Assembly: GCF_019703835.1 (NCBI RefSeq) | Contig: NZ_AP023054.1 | Coordinates: 124,001 to 188,000 of the forward strand | Direction: 5' to 3' | DNA length: 64,000 nucleotides | Origin: Thaumasiovibrio subtropicus | Lineage (GTDB): Bacteria > Pseudomonadota > Gammaproteobacteria > Enterobacterales > Vibrionaceae | Shown: positions 26,746-36,399 of the stretch, piece after piece | Layout: every line of letters starts with the position of its first letter | How positions within the stretch are numbered: position 1 is the first letter of the stretch | Program-made: the position numbers and the translations under genes | Notes under the pieces: generated by a model | Database searches by the model: none | The model's input: only the letters and a program-made list of their open reading frames with translations | Told to the model about the DNA's origin: nothing

Positions 26746-26842
26746 GCGCGACCTTTGATAGCCCCAGCTAGGTTCTAATCAAGTGTTAGTTCAGAGATAG
26801 CAGGGGTTGATATCGAGCTGAAACGATTTGGAGAAGACAGCA

Positions 26843-27079
26843 ATGTCCCGAGTATGCCAAGTAACTGGCAAGCGTCCTGTAACGGGTAACAACCGTTCAC
26901 ACGCACGTAATGCCACCAAGCGTCGTTTTCTGCCGAACCTGCAAACTCATCGTTTCTGGGTAGAAAGCGAAAAACGCTTCGTTAAACTTCGTCTAACCGC
27001 TAAGGGTATGCGTATCATCGACAAGAAAGGCATCGATGCCGTTCTTGCTGAAATGCGTGCTCGTGGTGAGAACGTTTAA
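26843..27079 (+). CDS. rpmB: 50S ribosomal protein L28
   Basis: 78-residue large-subunit protein starting [20 protein letters not shown], the conserved L28 N-terminus. The ATG at 26843 has GGAGAAG upstream; the frame opens five codons earlier. Only one cysteine is present in the N-terminal region, so this is the zinc-independent form. 14 bases before rpmG. Confidence 0.97.
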   Translation: MSRVCQVTGKRPVTGNNRSHARNATKRRFLPNLQTHRFWVESEKRFVKLRLTAKGMRIIDKKGIDAVLAEMRARGENV

Positions 27080-27093
27080 GAGGATTTTGAACA

Positions 27094-27261
27094 ATGGCTA
27101 AAGGCATTCGTGAGAAGATCCGCCTAGTATCATCTGCTGGTACCGGTCACTTCTACACCACCGACAAAAACAAGCGTAACATGCCAGGCAAATTTGAGAT
27201 CAAGAAATTTGATCCAGTTGTACGCAAGCACGTTATGTACAAAGAAGCGAAAATCAAGTAA
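27094..27261 (+). CDS. rpmG: 50S ribosomal protein L33
   Basis: 55-residue protein starting [20 protein letters not shown] and ending YKEAKIK. It lacks cysteines, so it is the zinc-independent form. AAGAGGA precedes the ATG. Cotranscribed with rpmB. Confidence 0.97.
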   Translation: MAKGIREKIRLVSSAGTGHFYTTDKNKRNMPGKFEIKKFDPVVRKHVMYKEAKIK

Positions 27262-27283
27262 TTGATTGCCCGTTGATTTGTTG

Positions 27284-27312
27284 AAAAAAACCCGGTTCTG
27301 CCGGGTTTTTTT
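27284..27312 (+). terminator. rpmBG terminator
   Basis: AAAACCCGG-TTCTG-CCGGG followed by seven Ts, 22 bases past rpmG. Confidence 0.92.
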
Positions 27313-27433
27313 ATATCTACATTTCCTGCTCGCCATACAATTTCCTTTCTTTTCTAGCGGCGCTATACTGATTTCTTACCTAGTGTTATCGTTTTGATAA
27401 CCTATCTCTTTTTTCGACTTTCGGTATGGAACT

Positions 27434-27919
27434 ATGAGACTGTCTCGCCGTGGCTGGAACAATGTGATTATCATTGGTGCGTTGCTGTTTATTGCTGCTG
27501 TGCAATTGCCAGAGCTTTGGCGTGATCGTTTGCAGTCCGCACAAAACGACGCCATTGAAGTGCCTGCTGGGCTCGAACGCCTGCTCCCAGATAACCTGAC
27601 GATCGATCGTATGGTTTTTCCTCAACAAGAGATCGCTTTAAATGAAAGCGGTGAGTGGCAGGTTGAAAACCCCATTCCTGTCGCAGCCTCAGAACTTGTT
27701 AGTCGATGGCAGCAGTTGTTAGGTACGCAGATTGATGAGCAGACGCGCGATCTCCTCAAGCCACAACTGACACATCCACAGACCGTTGAAGTTTGGTTTG
27801 ATGGTATTGAAGAGCCAGTCCGCGTTACCGTCTATGAAATGCCGCAGTTTTGGTTGATGCAAAACTGGCAAGCGGAGTGGATTGCCATTTCCGTTGAAAA
27901 AAATTACCTCTTCCCTTAG
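27434..27919 (+). CDS. Single-pass membrane protein of unknown function upstream of mutM
   Basis: 161 residues: a short basic N-terminus, one membrane helix (NVIIIGALLFIAAVQLPELW, about 9-28), then a soluble, probably periplasmic domain rich in acidic residues and tryptophan (FWLMQNWQAEWIAI). No known domain recognised. It ends 19 bases before mutM on the same strand and is probably cotranscribed; similar proteins occur beside mutM in Vibrio, from memory. Function unknown. Confidence 0.8.
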   Translation: MRLSRRGWNNVIIIGALLFIAAVQLPELWRDRLQSAQNDAIEVPAGLERLLPDNLTIDRMVFPQQEIALNESGEWQVENPIPVAASELVSRWQQLLGTQIDEQTRDLLKPQLTHPQTVEVWFDGIEEPVRVTVYEMPQFWLMQNWQAEWIAISVEKNYLFP

Positions 27920-27938
27920 TTGTTAGACGCTATTACTT

Positions 27939-28748
27939 ATGCCTGAATTACCTGAAGTCGAGGTGAGCCGCCTCGGAATTACCCCCCACCTAGCTCAGCA
28001 AACGGTAAAGAAACTCGTTGTACGTCAGCCGCAATTGCGTTGGCGAATACCTGACGAGATTTATGCGATTGAAGGCGAGCGAATAGAAGCCATCGAGCGA
28101 CGTGCAAAGTATTTACTCCTGCGGACATCAAAAGGGGATGCCATCGTTCATTTAGGCATGTCGGGGAGCTTACGTGTCTTACCGGCCAATACCCCTGAAG
28201 AAAAACATGATCATGTCGATTTGGTGTTAAATAACGGCAAATTGTTGCGCTATAACGATCCCCGCCGTTTTGGGGCGTGGCTGTGGCAAGAAAAAGGTGA
28301 AGTTCATGAATCTTTGAGCCACCTTGGACCAGAGCCTCTCGATGATGCGTTTCATGCAGACTATTTGTTTGAACGCGCAAAAGGTAAACGAGTGTCGATT
28401 AAGGTGTTTATTATGACCAACCAACATGTTGTTGGTGTCGGTAATATTTACGCGAATGAAGCGCTTTTTATGGCGGGTATCGATCCGCGGCGGGCGGCAG
28501 GACATCTTTCATGTGAGGAGATGAAGGCGCTGGTGGCTCGCATTAAGGAAGTGTTGGCGCAAGCGATTGAACAGGGCGGTACTACGTTAAAAGATTTTCA
28601 GCAAGCGGATGGTAAACCGGGCTATTTCGCTCAGGAGCTGCGTGTCTATGGCAAGAAAGGACAGCCTTGTCCTGCCTGTGGTGAGACGTTAGAGGAAGTC
28701 AAATTGGGGCAACGGGCAACAACCTATTGCCCGCAATGTCAGCAATGA
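27939..28748 (+). CDS. mutM: Formamidopyrimidine-DNA glycosylase
   Basis: Excises 8-oxoguanine and formamidopyrimidines and nicks the strand. 269 residues (E. coli 269). The N-terminus MPELPEVEV has the catalytic Pro1 and Glu2 after Met removal, the [20 protein letters not shown] helix-two-turn-helix is present, and the C-terminal zinc finger has CPACG and CPQC cysteine pairs. Confidence 0.97.
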   Translation: MPELPEVEVSRLGITPHLAQQTVKKLVVRQPQLRWRIPDEIYAIEGERIEAIERRAKYLLLRTSKGDAIVHLGMSGSLRVLPANTPEEKHDHVDLVLNNGKLLRYNDPRRFGAWLWQEKGEVHESLSHLGPEPLDDAFHADYLFERAKGKRVSIKVFIMTNQHVVGVGNIYANEALFMAGIDPRRAAGHLSCEEMKALVARIKEVLAQAIEQGGTTLKDFQQADGKPGYFAQELRVYGKKGQPCPACGETLEEVKLGQRATTYCPQCQQ

Positions 28749-28773
28749 TACTGCTACCCTAAGATGACGAGTA

Positions 28774-29541
28774 TTAACCTATCCAGTGTTTGGTAGGTTT
28801 GTAATCTTTACCTAGCTTGTAAAGGTGATAGAAATTGGTGGCTAGGTTAAGAGTCATGTTTTTGACTTTATTGACGATTTTCATCGTCGCGACGCCGTAA
28901 TTTTTGCGTCCTTTGCGTTTACGGTTGCCGATAATCGACGGTAAGTTGCCACCCCATAATCCTGCTTGGCAAATGCCAAATATAGGTTGCTTATGGATCC
29001 AAGTGTTGCGTAAGAACACATCGACAGGGTAATCAAAGTGCTGGCTGTGTTTGATAAAGGCTTTTGCGCAAGCGGGGGAGATAGCATAGCCTGTCATGCA
29101 CTGTGGCACTTTTAAGTATTTGACTAGACGTTGATCATCGTAAGTGCGAACTTGATAGAACATGTCATGATTGTCGGCATTCTCTAAGCGAATATAGCCG
29201 CATTTATCAATATGTTCTTTGATGATCGCTAGGCTGTTGTGAAAGACGGGTTCATCGACATTTAAGTCATCTTCAAAGATTAAAATTGGCTCGTCGAGCT
29301 CAACGCACTTTTCCCACGCGAGGTAGTGGCTGGCATAACAACCTACTTCACCAATGGCAACGGGGCGTCCCATTTTGTATTCAAAGGACTTTTCACGAAT
29401 ACGCTCGAGCAGCGGATGCTGATCTTTACGTGCATCTACACCAAAAAGGAATTCAAAGCCGTCAGGCAGGCAAGCAAGGCGCTCTTCGATGAGCGCTTGG
29501 CGCTCTTGGCTATCTTTAAGAGAGATAACAAAGGATCTCAT
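28774..29541 (-). CDS. Glycosyltransferase family 25 (LPS biosynthesis)
   Basis: 255-residue cytoplasmic glycosyltransferase of the LgtB/LpsA family. Starts MRSFVISLKDSQERQALIEE and carries GEVGCYASHYLAWEKCVE and the acidic ILIFEDDLNV metal-site motif typical of GT25. These enzymes usually add galactose or glucose to the LPS core; the donor here is not predictable. First gene of the LPS region, transcribed towards mutM. Confidence 0.85.
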   Translation of the reverse strand: MRSFVISLKDSQERQALIEERLACLPDGFEFLFGVDARKDQHPLLERIREKSFEYKMGRPVAIGEVGCYASHYLAWEKCVELDEPILIFEDDLNVDEPVFHNSLAIIKEHIDKCGYIRLENADNHDMFYQVRTYDDQRLVKYLKVPQCMTGYAISPACAKAFIKHSQHFDYPVDVFLRNTWIHKQPIFGICQAGLWGGNLPSIIGNRKRKGRKNYGVATMKIVNKVKNMTLNLATNFYHLYKLGKDYKPTKHWIG

Positions 29542-29850
29542 AGTCGGGGTCCATCAAAATAATTTGCGGTAAGGATACATGGTATTTGACGGGATTTCAG
29601 TGACAGAAATTTGTGCGCCACGAACTTTGTGGAATCCGTCATTGTCCCTCTCCCCCTAAGGGCCTGAATCCCATTGATTAGAGTGGGTTGTGCTGTTTCG
29701 ATTGGTGATTGTTGCCTCTGCCTTGAGGTTACAAAGGGATAACTGATAAAATTGCCGCTTTCGCCAACATTGCGAGTCCGTTGGATATGACAGTGACGAT
29801 GCGATTGTCTTATTCCACTTTGTCCAAATCCGTACGTTAGGAGTTTGCTC
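29542..29850. other. 309-base divergent intergenic region
   Basis: Lies between the divergent GT25 and GT90 genes and must hold both promoters. I see no strong consensus promoter, repeat or RNA structure in it. An AGGAG at 29839-29843 marks the downstream start. Confidence 0.5.
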
Positions 29851-30777
29851 GTGAAGGTGTTTTACTATCTTAAGCACATAGGGTTGGCGCTGCTGCCACA
29901 CAGTTGGTTTACTCGACGCCAGCGGAAGTTGGAGCAAAAGTTTGCTGATCAGCAAGACTATATTCAGCGCCGCGTTGATTACTATTTAAAAACAGCACAG
30001 CCATTTACACTCGCCCCTGAAGAGACGACAGCGATTGCTGACTATACCCGTCGCGGTTTCACTTCCTATTTTTACGATTTGAAAGAGTACCTCCACTACT
30101 TTCCCAAGCAGTGTCGCTTTGCTTATTACTTTGGCGATGAAACCCATATTGAGCCTCGTCATACTCTGTTTAAAGCTCGACCGATTGCGGGTGACAATGA
30201 GCGTTCGGTGATATTCAAATTAGATAAACGTCGTCATTTTCGCTTTGTTGAGGACACGTTGTCATTTGCGGAAAAAAAACCAATGGCTGTCTTTCGAGGC
30301 GCGGTGACTCAGCCCCATCGGATTCGTTTTATGGAAACCTTGTTTGGCCATCCTTTGGTTGATGCGGGGCAATCCAATCCTAGTGAGACGCATCCAGAAT
30401 GGCAGCAGCCGTTCATGTCAGTTGAAGACCAACTTCAATATAAGTTCTTGTTTGCACTTGAAGGAAATGATGTGGCGTCTAATCTGAAATGGGCAATGTC
30501 TTCAAATTCCTTGGTGTTTACACCCAAAATGGTGTTTGAGACATGGTTTATGGAAGGGACGCTACAGGCTGGGGTGCACTACGTCGAAGTAAAGGATGAT
30601 TTCTCTGATGTTGAGGAGAAGATCAACTATTACTTGGCACACCCTGAGAAAGCGCAGCAAATCATTGATAATGCGCACGCCTATTTGGCGCCGTATCAAA
30701 ATCCAGATCTCGAAGACTTAGTGTGTATCAAAGTGCTAGAGCGTTATTTTTCGTTATCTGGGCAACTAGAAAAATAG
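29851..30777 (+). CDS. Glycosyltransferase family 90 (Cap10/LpsA-like)
   Basis: Probable core-oligosaccharide glycosyltransferase. Features of the GT90 family are visible: VFRGAVTQPHRIRFME, QYKFLFALEGNDVASNLKWAM and the C-terminal PEKAQQIIDNAHAYLAPYQNP. The GTG at 29851 follows AGGAG by seven bases and is preferred over the in-frame TTG at 29845; the product is 308 residues. It ends 12 bases before waaF, so it heads the LPS operon. Donor sugar unknown. Confidence 0.82.
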   Translation: MKVFYYLKHIGLALLPHSWFTRRQRKLEQKFADQQDYIQRRVDYYLKTAQPFTLAPEETTAIADYTRRGFTSYFYDLKEYLHYFPKQCRFAYYFGDETHIEPRHTLFKARPIAGDNERSVIFKLDKRRHFRFVEDTLSFAEKKPMAVFRGAVTQPHRIRFMETLFGHPLVDAGQSNPSETHPEWQQPFMSVEDQLQYKFLFALEGNDVASNLKWAMSSNSLVFTPKMVFETWFMEGTLQAGVHYVEVKDDFSDVEEKINYYLAHPEKAQQIIDNAHAYLAPYQNPDLEDLVCIKVLERYFSLSGQLEK

Positions 30778-30789
30778 AGTGAACAGAGC

Positions 30790-31845
30790 ATGAAGATTCT
30801 GATTATTGGCCCCTCTTGGGTCGGCGATATGGTGATGTCGCAAGGGTTGTATATTGAAATAAAGCGCCTGCATCCTGAGGCGAAAATCGATGTGATGGCA
30901 CCAGGATGGTGTAAACCTATCTTAGAACGTATGCCGGAGGTGCACCGCGCAATTGAAATGCCGTTGGGTCATGGTCAATTTGACTTAAAGACGCGCTACC
31001 AACTCGGTGTCTCAATGCGTGACGAGCACTATGATCAAGCCTATGTATTACCGAACTCTGCCAAATCAGCCCTGATTCCTTTTTTTGCGCGTATCCCTGT
31101 GCGTGTCGGTTGGCGCGGAGAAATGCGCTACGGGCTACTCAATGATGTGAGAGCCAATAAAAAGTCGTTTCAGTTTATGTTAGAACGCTATGTGGCATTG
31201 GCGCATGAAAAGGCAGCGATGACAGGCACCGGCTGTCTTGGTGAGTTAGAGACATTGCCTTATCCTGCCTTGGCCATTGATTCGCAGCAACAGGCTGACG
31301 CGCGCAAACAGTTTGCGGTGAGCGATGACAAAACACTGATAGGCCTATGCCCGGGGGCGGAGTTTGGACCAGCAAAGCGCTGGCCAGAAAACCACTATGC
31401 GACTGTTGCGGCTGCGTTGATTGAAAAAGGGCATCAAGTATTGATCTTTGGGTCTGCTAAAGATCGGCCTGTCGGTGACGCGATCTTGGCGCAACTGAGT
31501 GATGACGCAAAGCTGCAGTGTTTGAACTTAGCAGGGGAGACAGATCTTAATCAAGCGGTCGATTTGATTGCAGCTTGTGATACTGTTATCAGTAATGATT
31601 CGGGCCTGATGCATGTTGCTGCTGCTGTCGGATGTAATGTTGTCGCGGTGTATGGTTCAAGTTCCCCTAAGTACACGCCTCCTTTAACAAAAGACGTTAA
31701 GATTCTTAATACGGATATTGAATGTCGTCCTTGCTTTCAGCGTGAATGTCCGAAGTCGCATTTGAAATGTTTAACGGAACTGTCGCCACAGTCAGTATTA
31801 GAGGCATGCCAAGAACTCAAAGCGATGCGAGCGAGGATAGTGTGA
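30790..31845 (+). CDS. waaF: ADP-heptose:LPS heptosyltransferase II
   Basis: Adds the second L-glycero-D-manno-heptose to the inner core. 351 residues (E. coli 348), family GT9. The N-terminus KILIIGPSWVGDMVMSQGLY, GLCPGAEFGPAKRWPENH and SNDSGLMHVAAAVG are signature blocks of WaaF. The GTG of waaA overlaps its stop. The ADP-heptose donor is completed by HldD encoded at 40115. Confidence 0.95.
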   Translation: MKILIIGPSWVGDMVMSQGLYIEIKRLHPEAKIDVMAPGWCKPILERMPEVHRAIEMPLGHGQFDLKTRYQLGVSMRDEHYDQAYVLPNSAKSALIPFFARIPVRVGWRGEMRYGLLNDVRANKKSFQFMLERYVALAHEKAAMTGTGCLGELETLPYPALAIDSQQQADARKQFAVSDDKTLIGLCPGAEFGPAKRWPENHYATVAAALIEKGHQVLIFGSAKDRPVGDAILAQLSDDAKLQCLNLAGETDLNQAVDLIAACDTVISNDSGLMHVAAAVGCNVVAVYGSSSPKYTPPLTKDVKILNTDIECRPCFQRECPKSHLKCLTELSPQSVLEACQELKAMRARIV

Positions 31846-33173
31846 TCGTTCGTTTCTTGTACACCATTGTGTTGCTCATTCTTAGCCCGATTTTGATTTT
31901 TGGTTTATATCGGCGTCGACCCGGAAAACCATCAATAGGTTCGCGCTGGCGAGAACACTTTGGCTTGACACCACCGCTTGATGGCGTTGAAGCTCCGATT
32001 TGGATTCACTCCGTCTCGGTGGGCGAAGTGATGGCAACTAAGCTCTTGCTGCCGGCTTTGCATGCACGCTATCCAGACAAGAAGATCGTTATTACGACAA
32101 CAACGACGACAGGTGCAGCGCAAGTAGAGGCACTAGATCTTGCGTATGTTGTACATCGCTATATGCCATTTGATTTTCCTTGGGCAATTAAGGGGTTTCT
32201 GCGCGCAGTGAAGCCATCACTGTTCCTCAGTTTCGAAACAGAAATTTGGCCAAACACCTTATGCGCAGTACAAAAAGCGGGTGTGCCAGCTTTATTGATT
32301 AATGCGCGATTATCTGAGAAGTCATTGCGAAATTACCGCAAACTTTCATGGCTTATGCGTCCAGCACTGCAGTGCTTCGACAAGATTGTGGCGATTCATC
32401 AGGATGATGCAATGCGTTTTGTCGCTTTGGGCTGCGATGAACGTTGTGTTGAGGTGTCTGGTTCGATTAAGTACGACCTGCAACTGAGCCTTAATGTTGA
32501 AGAGCAAGGCCAAGCACTACGGCGTTTTTTCGGCAAAACACGACCCGTGTGGATTGTTGCCAGTACCCATGAGGGTGAAGAAGAAACAGTTTTGGCGTCT
32601 TTTCAACAAATAAAGCAGGCTCTACCGGATGCGCTAATGGTGTGGGTACCGAGGCACCCGGAACGCTTTAATGTTGTTGCCGAACTCTCATCCGATGCAG
32701 GCTTTACTGTTCAGCGCCGCACAGAGCATGTGAAACACGCTCACATTCGCGAGAGTGCTGAACTGGAGAATCAGCTTGATAGTGCGGTTGATATTTATCT
32801 CGGCGATACCATGGGCGAAATGTTATTGATGTTAGCGTCAGCAGACATTGTTTTTATGGGCGGAAGTTTGCTCGGAAAAAAAGTGGGTGGGCATAATTTT
32901 ATTGAGCCAGCACTTTTGGGTAAGGTTTCGGTTACCGGCCCGAGTTTTTATAACTTTGCAGACTTGTCACAACAGTTATTTACAGTCGATGGGCTCAGGG
33001 TAGCAGGTACTGCTGATAAGATAGCGGAATCCATTGTACTGCAGCTAGCGGATAAAGAAGATCTTGTTTCTCGAGGTGCATTGGCTCGTGAGACGGTAAA
33101 ACAAAATCAAGGCGCGATAGAAAGGCTTAATAGCGTTATCTATTCATTGCTAAAGACACAACAAGAGAGATAA
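31842..33173 (+). CDS. waaA: 3-deoxy-D-manno-octulosonic acid transferase
   Basis: Transfers Kdo to lipid IVA at the inner membrane. An N-terminal anchor (FLYTIVLLILSPILIFGLY) precedes the GT30 fold with WIHSVSVGEVMAT and the T-rich TTTTTTGAAQ. An earlier frame opens at 31746 but overlaps waaF by 100 bases; the GTG at 31842, overlapping the waaF stop as GTGA and preceded by GAGGA, gives 443 residues close to the usual length (E. coli 425). The presence of kdkA nearby fits a monofunctional enzyme with a phosphorylated single Kdo. Confidence 0.93.
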   Translation: MIVRFLYTIVLLILSPILIFGLYRRRPGKPSIGSRWREHFGLTPPLDGVEAPIWIHSVSVGEVMATKLLLPALHARYPDKKIVITTTTTTGAAQVEALDLAYVVHRYMPFDFPWAIKGFLRAVKPSLFLSFETEIWPNTLCAVQKAGVPALLINARLSEKSLRNYRKLSWLMRPALQCFDKIVAIHQDDAMRFVALGCDERCVEVSGSIKYDLQLSLNVEEQGQALRRFFGKTRPVWIVASTHEGEEETVLASFQQIKQALPDALMVWVPRHPERFNVVAELSSDAGFTVQRRTEHVKHAHIRESAELENQLDSAVDIYLGDTMGEMLLMLASADIVFMGGSLLGKKVGGHNFIEPALLGKVSVTGPSFYNFADLSQQLFTVDGLRVAGTADKIAESIVLQLADKEDLVSRGALARETVKQNQGAIERLNSVIYSLLKTQQER

Positions 33174-33177
33174 ATCC

Positions 33178-34416
33178 GTGGCAATATTTGAAGCTTCGAT
33201 GACTCGTACTGAGAAAGTACTTAACGGAGTCGCACTACTTTTCCCTTCAGCGGTAATGCTTGGCCATGACGGTATTATTGTCTCGTTGTTGGTGTTGCTT
33301 GTAGCAGCTCTTTGCCATATTAAAGATCGGCAGGGTGGTGCAGGGCCTTATCGGTTACTTATTTGGACTTTTGTCTCCGTCATCATCTTGTCCATTCCAA
33401 ACGTGGTACTGGATGGCGGTAGTATGACCGCGCTAGATGCTCCTTCACGATACTTGATTGGTGCGTTGGTGCTATGGGGGCTGCGAAAACAGCAAGTATC
33501 GCTAAAAATACTGTTTTTGGGCGCGATTTTAGCGGGATTTGTTAGTTTTTTGATTTATCCAGTTTACCTTTACTTCATACTAGGAGCTGTGCGGTATAAA
33601 ACCTCATTTCTTGGAGAAGATGTTAATATTTTAGCAATTACTTACTTCTCTATTATTAGTCTACATATTGCTCTCGTGGCTTTTCTATACTTTAAAAAGC
33701 ACAGCTGTTTTTTACTGTCTGTTTTGGCATTGGTGTCTTCATGTTTGTTGTCTCTAGTCGCGGTTTATTCCGGTTCGAAAGTTATTTTAATTAGTTATCC
33801 GATTGCACTAGTGTTGATGTTCTTAGCTAGAAATACAGAGCCTAAATCGGTGCTGCTTTTACTGTTGCTGCCAACGGTTGTTGGGCTTGGAGGCATGTTT
33901 GTCGGTAGTGGTAATGAAGAGTCTTTAATGCAACGTGTACAAACCGACGTGACTGGTGATTCTGTGCATCATACTTCTACTGAGCTGAGGCTAGAAATGT
34001 GGTTGAGTGGCTATCATGCATTCAAGTCAAATCCGGTATTTGGTGCAGGATTTAAAAGTCGTAAAGAGATTCACAATCAGCTTGTCGATGATGGTGTACT
34101 TACAATGTATAAAGTGAGGAATGGCAAAGAGTCACTGCATAACGAAGTCATCAATTCTTTGGCGAAGAAAGGAGTAGTAGGACTGATTATTGTCAGCCTT
34201 CTATACCTCGTTCCTTTAAAGCTCTTTTGGCATTATCGTGAAGAGGAATCGGATAATCGATATCTGTCATACGCAGGTGTTTTGACTGTTATAGGGATGG
34301 TGGTTATCGGTTTCACAGAAGCGCCGTTAATGGGGATCAGTACTTCTGCTTATTATGCGGTTCTAATGATATTGCTCGCTTTGAGTTTAAAGCGAGAGAC
34401 GAAAAGTGATAGTTAA
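33178..34416 (+). CDS. waaL: O-antigen ligase-like polymerase (WaaL family)
   Basis: Polytopic membrane protein of about 412 residues with roughly ten to twelve hydrophobic helices and a long periplasmic loop containing STELRLEMWLSGYHAFKSNPVFGAG and the SLHNEVINSLAKKGVVGL segment with the conserved His, both typical of the Wzy_C/O-antigen ligase family. Start uncertain: GTG 33178 is used, ATG 33199 is an alternative. Lower GC than neighbours, as is common for ligases and polymerases. Ligase rather than polymerase is inferred from the core-operon position. Confidence 0.82.
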   Translation: MAIFEASMTRTEKVLNGVALLFPSAVMLGHDGIIVSLLVLLVAALCHIKDRQGGAGPYRLLIWTFVSVIILSIPNVVLDGGSMTALDAPSRYLIGALVLWGLRKQQVSLKILFLGAILAGFVSFLIYPVYLYFILGAVRYKTSFLGEDVNILAITYFSIISLHIALVAFLYFKKHSCFLLSVLALVSSCLLSLVAVYSGSKVILISYPIALVLMFLARNTEPKSVLLLLLLPTVVGLGGMFVGSGNEESLMQRVQTDVTGDSVHHTSTELRLEMWLSGYHAFKSNPVFGAGFKSRKEIHNQLVDDGVLTMYKVRNGKESLHNEVINSLAKKGVVGLIIVSLLYLVPLKLFWHYREEESDNRYLSYAGVLTVIGMVVIGFTEAPLMGISTSAYYAVLMILLALSLKRETKSDS

Positions 34417-34417
34417 A

Positions 34418-34441
34418 CGAAAGCGCCGTATGGCGCTTTTG
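34418..34441. terminator. Bidirectional terminator between waaL and kdkA
   Basis: AAGCGCC-GTAT-GGCGCTT (34421-34438) with T-run on the plus strand (TTTTGTTTTTT) and As upstream, between convergent genes. Confidence 0.85.
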
Positions 34442-34453
34442 TTTTTTAGCCGC

Positions 34454-35164
34454 TTACTGACTTTGGTCATAACCTGCTAGCAACGCTTGCCAATCACTCG
34501 CTTGATAGCTAATCGCACCTTTGCGTTGCTGTTTATCTAACGAGCGCTTTAGGCGCGCTAAGTTGGCTGCTTTCCACGCTTCCCCTTTCCTCGTCTGGCA
34601 TTTATCAAAGTCGATAATCCAAACGTTCTCTTTATCATCGAGCAGGATATTTTTGATGTTGAGATCGGTATGACACACTTGCGCGCGATGCATTTTTTGT
34701 ATTTCCCTGCCGATCATTTCCCAATGTGTTTGGGTGACGCGATCGGTGTTGAGGATATCGATCATGTCTGCCGCATTGGGGACGCGAGCTGTCAATAGAT
34801 CCCCTTGATAGCACCCTAGAAAACGAGTCACTTTTGCGGCTACGGGGGTGGGGACGTTAACGCCGGCTTCTGTTAAGTGTTTAAGCAATCGAAACTCTTT
34901 AAAGGGGCGCGTGTTTTCTAATCCCGTGAACAGATAGTACTGTTTAATGAGTTTGCCGAATAACCCACCTCGATAGTAGTGCCGCAATGCCAGTTGCTGA
35001 TTGCTCGCCTGTAAGAACCATGTTGTGCCTCGGCCTGTCGCACTGCCGATGATAGCGCTTTTCTCACGCCAGTAATCAATGTTGAACACGTGTTGAGGAT
35101 CATCTTGAAGTTGGCTTTCATCATAGAGAATGGTTTGTGCTTGTTGTGTCAGGGTCTTCAACAT
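34454..35164 (-). CDS. kdkA: 3-deoxy-D-manno-octulosonic acid kinase
   Basis: Phosphorylates the single Kdo of the LPS inner core at position 4. 236 residues of the KdkA/RfaP-type lipopolysaccharide kinase fold: VCHTDLNIKNILLDDKENVWIIDFDKC carries the catalytic Asp and metal-binding Asp of the kinase fold, and GRGTTWFLQ lies near the nucleotide site. Found in Vibrio, Haemophilus and Pasteurella, where one phosphorylated Kdo replaces the E. coli Kdo disaccharide. Convergent with waaL. Confidence 0.92.
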   Translation of the reverse strand: MLKTLTQQAQTILYDESQLQDDPQHVFNIDYWREKSAIIGSATGRGTTWFLQASNQQLALRHYYRGGLFGKLIKQYYLFTGLENTRPFKEFRLLKHLTEAGVNVPTPVAAKVTRFLGCYQGDLLTARVPNAADMIDILNTDRVTQTHWEMIGREIQKMHRAQVCHTDLNIKNILLDDKENVWIIDFDKCQTRKGEAWKAANLARLKRSLDKQQRKGAISYQASDWQALLAGYDQSQ

Positions 35165-35253
35165 GGCTTTCGTCGAGTGGGGAGTGGGATGTGATATATT
35201 AGCATCAAATTTTATGAACTCATCATTTGCTGTCGCGCGCGAGATTGAATCCT

Positions 35254-36306
35254 ATGCCAACCATGACCCCCGTTCCCTTTGCTCAGCCCCCACGTTCTAT
35301 TTGTGTGTTGCGACTGTCTGCGATTGGCGACGTATGCCATGCACTGTCTGTGGTACAAGCAATGCAAAAGGCATGGCCTGAATGTCAGATTACATGGATT
35401 GTGGGGAAGGTCGAGTACCAACTGCTGCATGACTTGCCGGGTATTCGGGTGTTTGCCTATAACAAACGGGAAGGCATTAAGGGTATGAAAGCGATTTGGC
35501 AGCAATTGACATCGCAGCGCTTTGACGCGCTATTGATGATGCAGGTCGCGTTGCGAGCCAGTGCGTTATCGCTCGGTATTAAAGCCAAACGGCGGATTGG
35601 GTTTAGCTGGCAACGCGCTAAAGAAGGACAATGGCTGTTTTCCAATGAAAAGCTTCCAACAACAGACAGCTTTCATGTGCTGGATAATTTCGCAGATTTT
35701 GCCAAGTATCTCGGCGTACCCTTTGATACACCGACATGGCACATTCCCGTCAGCGACGAAGACAAAGCGTGGGCAGAGCGACAGACTCAAATGCCGACCG
35801 TCATTATTAGTCCCTCTGCCAGCAAAGCAGAGCGTAATTGGTTGCCGGAACGTTATGCAGAAGTCGCTGACTATTGCCATAAAAAAGGGTATCAGGTAGT
35901 GCTATGTGGTGGTCCCAGTGAGCAAGAGAAGCGGCTTGGCGAACAGATTCGTCAAACCGCGCATGCACCGCTCATCAATCTCATTGGCCAGACGAGCTTA
36001 AAGCAATTGACCGCATTGCTAGCGCGAGGCAAGTTGGTCATTGCGCCAGATTCAGGTCCTGCGCATTTGGCGACAACACAACGGATACCCGTCATTGGTC
36101 TCTATGCGCATAGTAATCCACGCCGCACTGGCCCCTATCTTTCGCTTGATCATGTAGTGAGCTGCTATGAGGATGCGGTGAAGGAACTGCATGGTAAAGC
36201 TGTTGATGAGTTGAAGTGGGCGACACGGGTGAAAGGCGACCATTGGATGGCTGAATTGACCGTCTCGCAAGTCTGTGAGCAAGTCGATCGTATTTTAGAG
36301 GCGTGA
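35254..36306 (+). CDS. Heptosyltransferase family GT9 (WaaC-like)
   Basis: 350-residue GT9 enzyme with SICVLRLSAIGDVCHALSVV at the N-terminus, VIISPSASKAERNWLPERYAE and the C-terminal VIAPDSGPAHLATTQRIPVIGLY donor-binding block. Likely heptosyltransferase I or a related core transferase, since the first heptose is needed before WaaF acts and no other WaaC is in the window. The frame opens at TTG 35227; ATG 35254 is chosen, ATG 35263 is possible. Divergent from kdkA. Confidence 0.8.
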   Translation: MPTMTPVPFAQPPRSICVLRLSAIGDVCHALSVVQAMQKAWPECQITWIVGKVEYQLLHDLPGIRVFAYNKREGIKGMKAIWQQLTSQRFDALLMMQVALRASALSLGIKAKRRIGFSWQRAKEGQWLFSNEKLPTTDSFHVLDNFADFAKYLGVPFDTPTWHIPVSDEDKAWAERQTQMPTVIISPSASKAERNWLPERYAEVADYCHKKGYQVVLCGGPSEQEKRLGEQIRQTAHAPLINLIGQTSLKQLTALLARGKLVIAPDSGPAHLATTQRIPVIGLYAHSNPRRTGPYLSLDHVVSCYEDAVKELHGKAVDELKWATRVKGDHWMAELTVSQVCEQVDRILEA

Positions 36307-36399
36307 TTGGCCGTCATTGCGTAAACAAGCACCTTATCTGCATTGGTTTATGGCATAATTTAGCTGATAAACACAACAGCAAGACTCCAGTGAAGTAGC

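Noticed and set aside
33178..34416. Foreign origin of the waaL-like gene because of lower GC
   Set aside because: O-antigen ligases are compositionally biased in most Gram-negative genomes; no mobile-element traces flank it.
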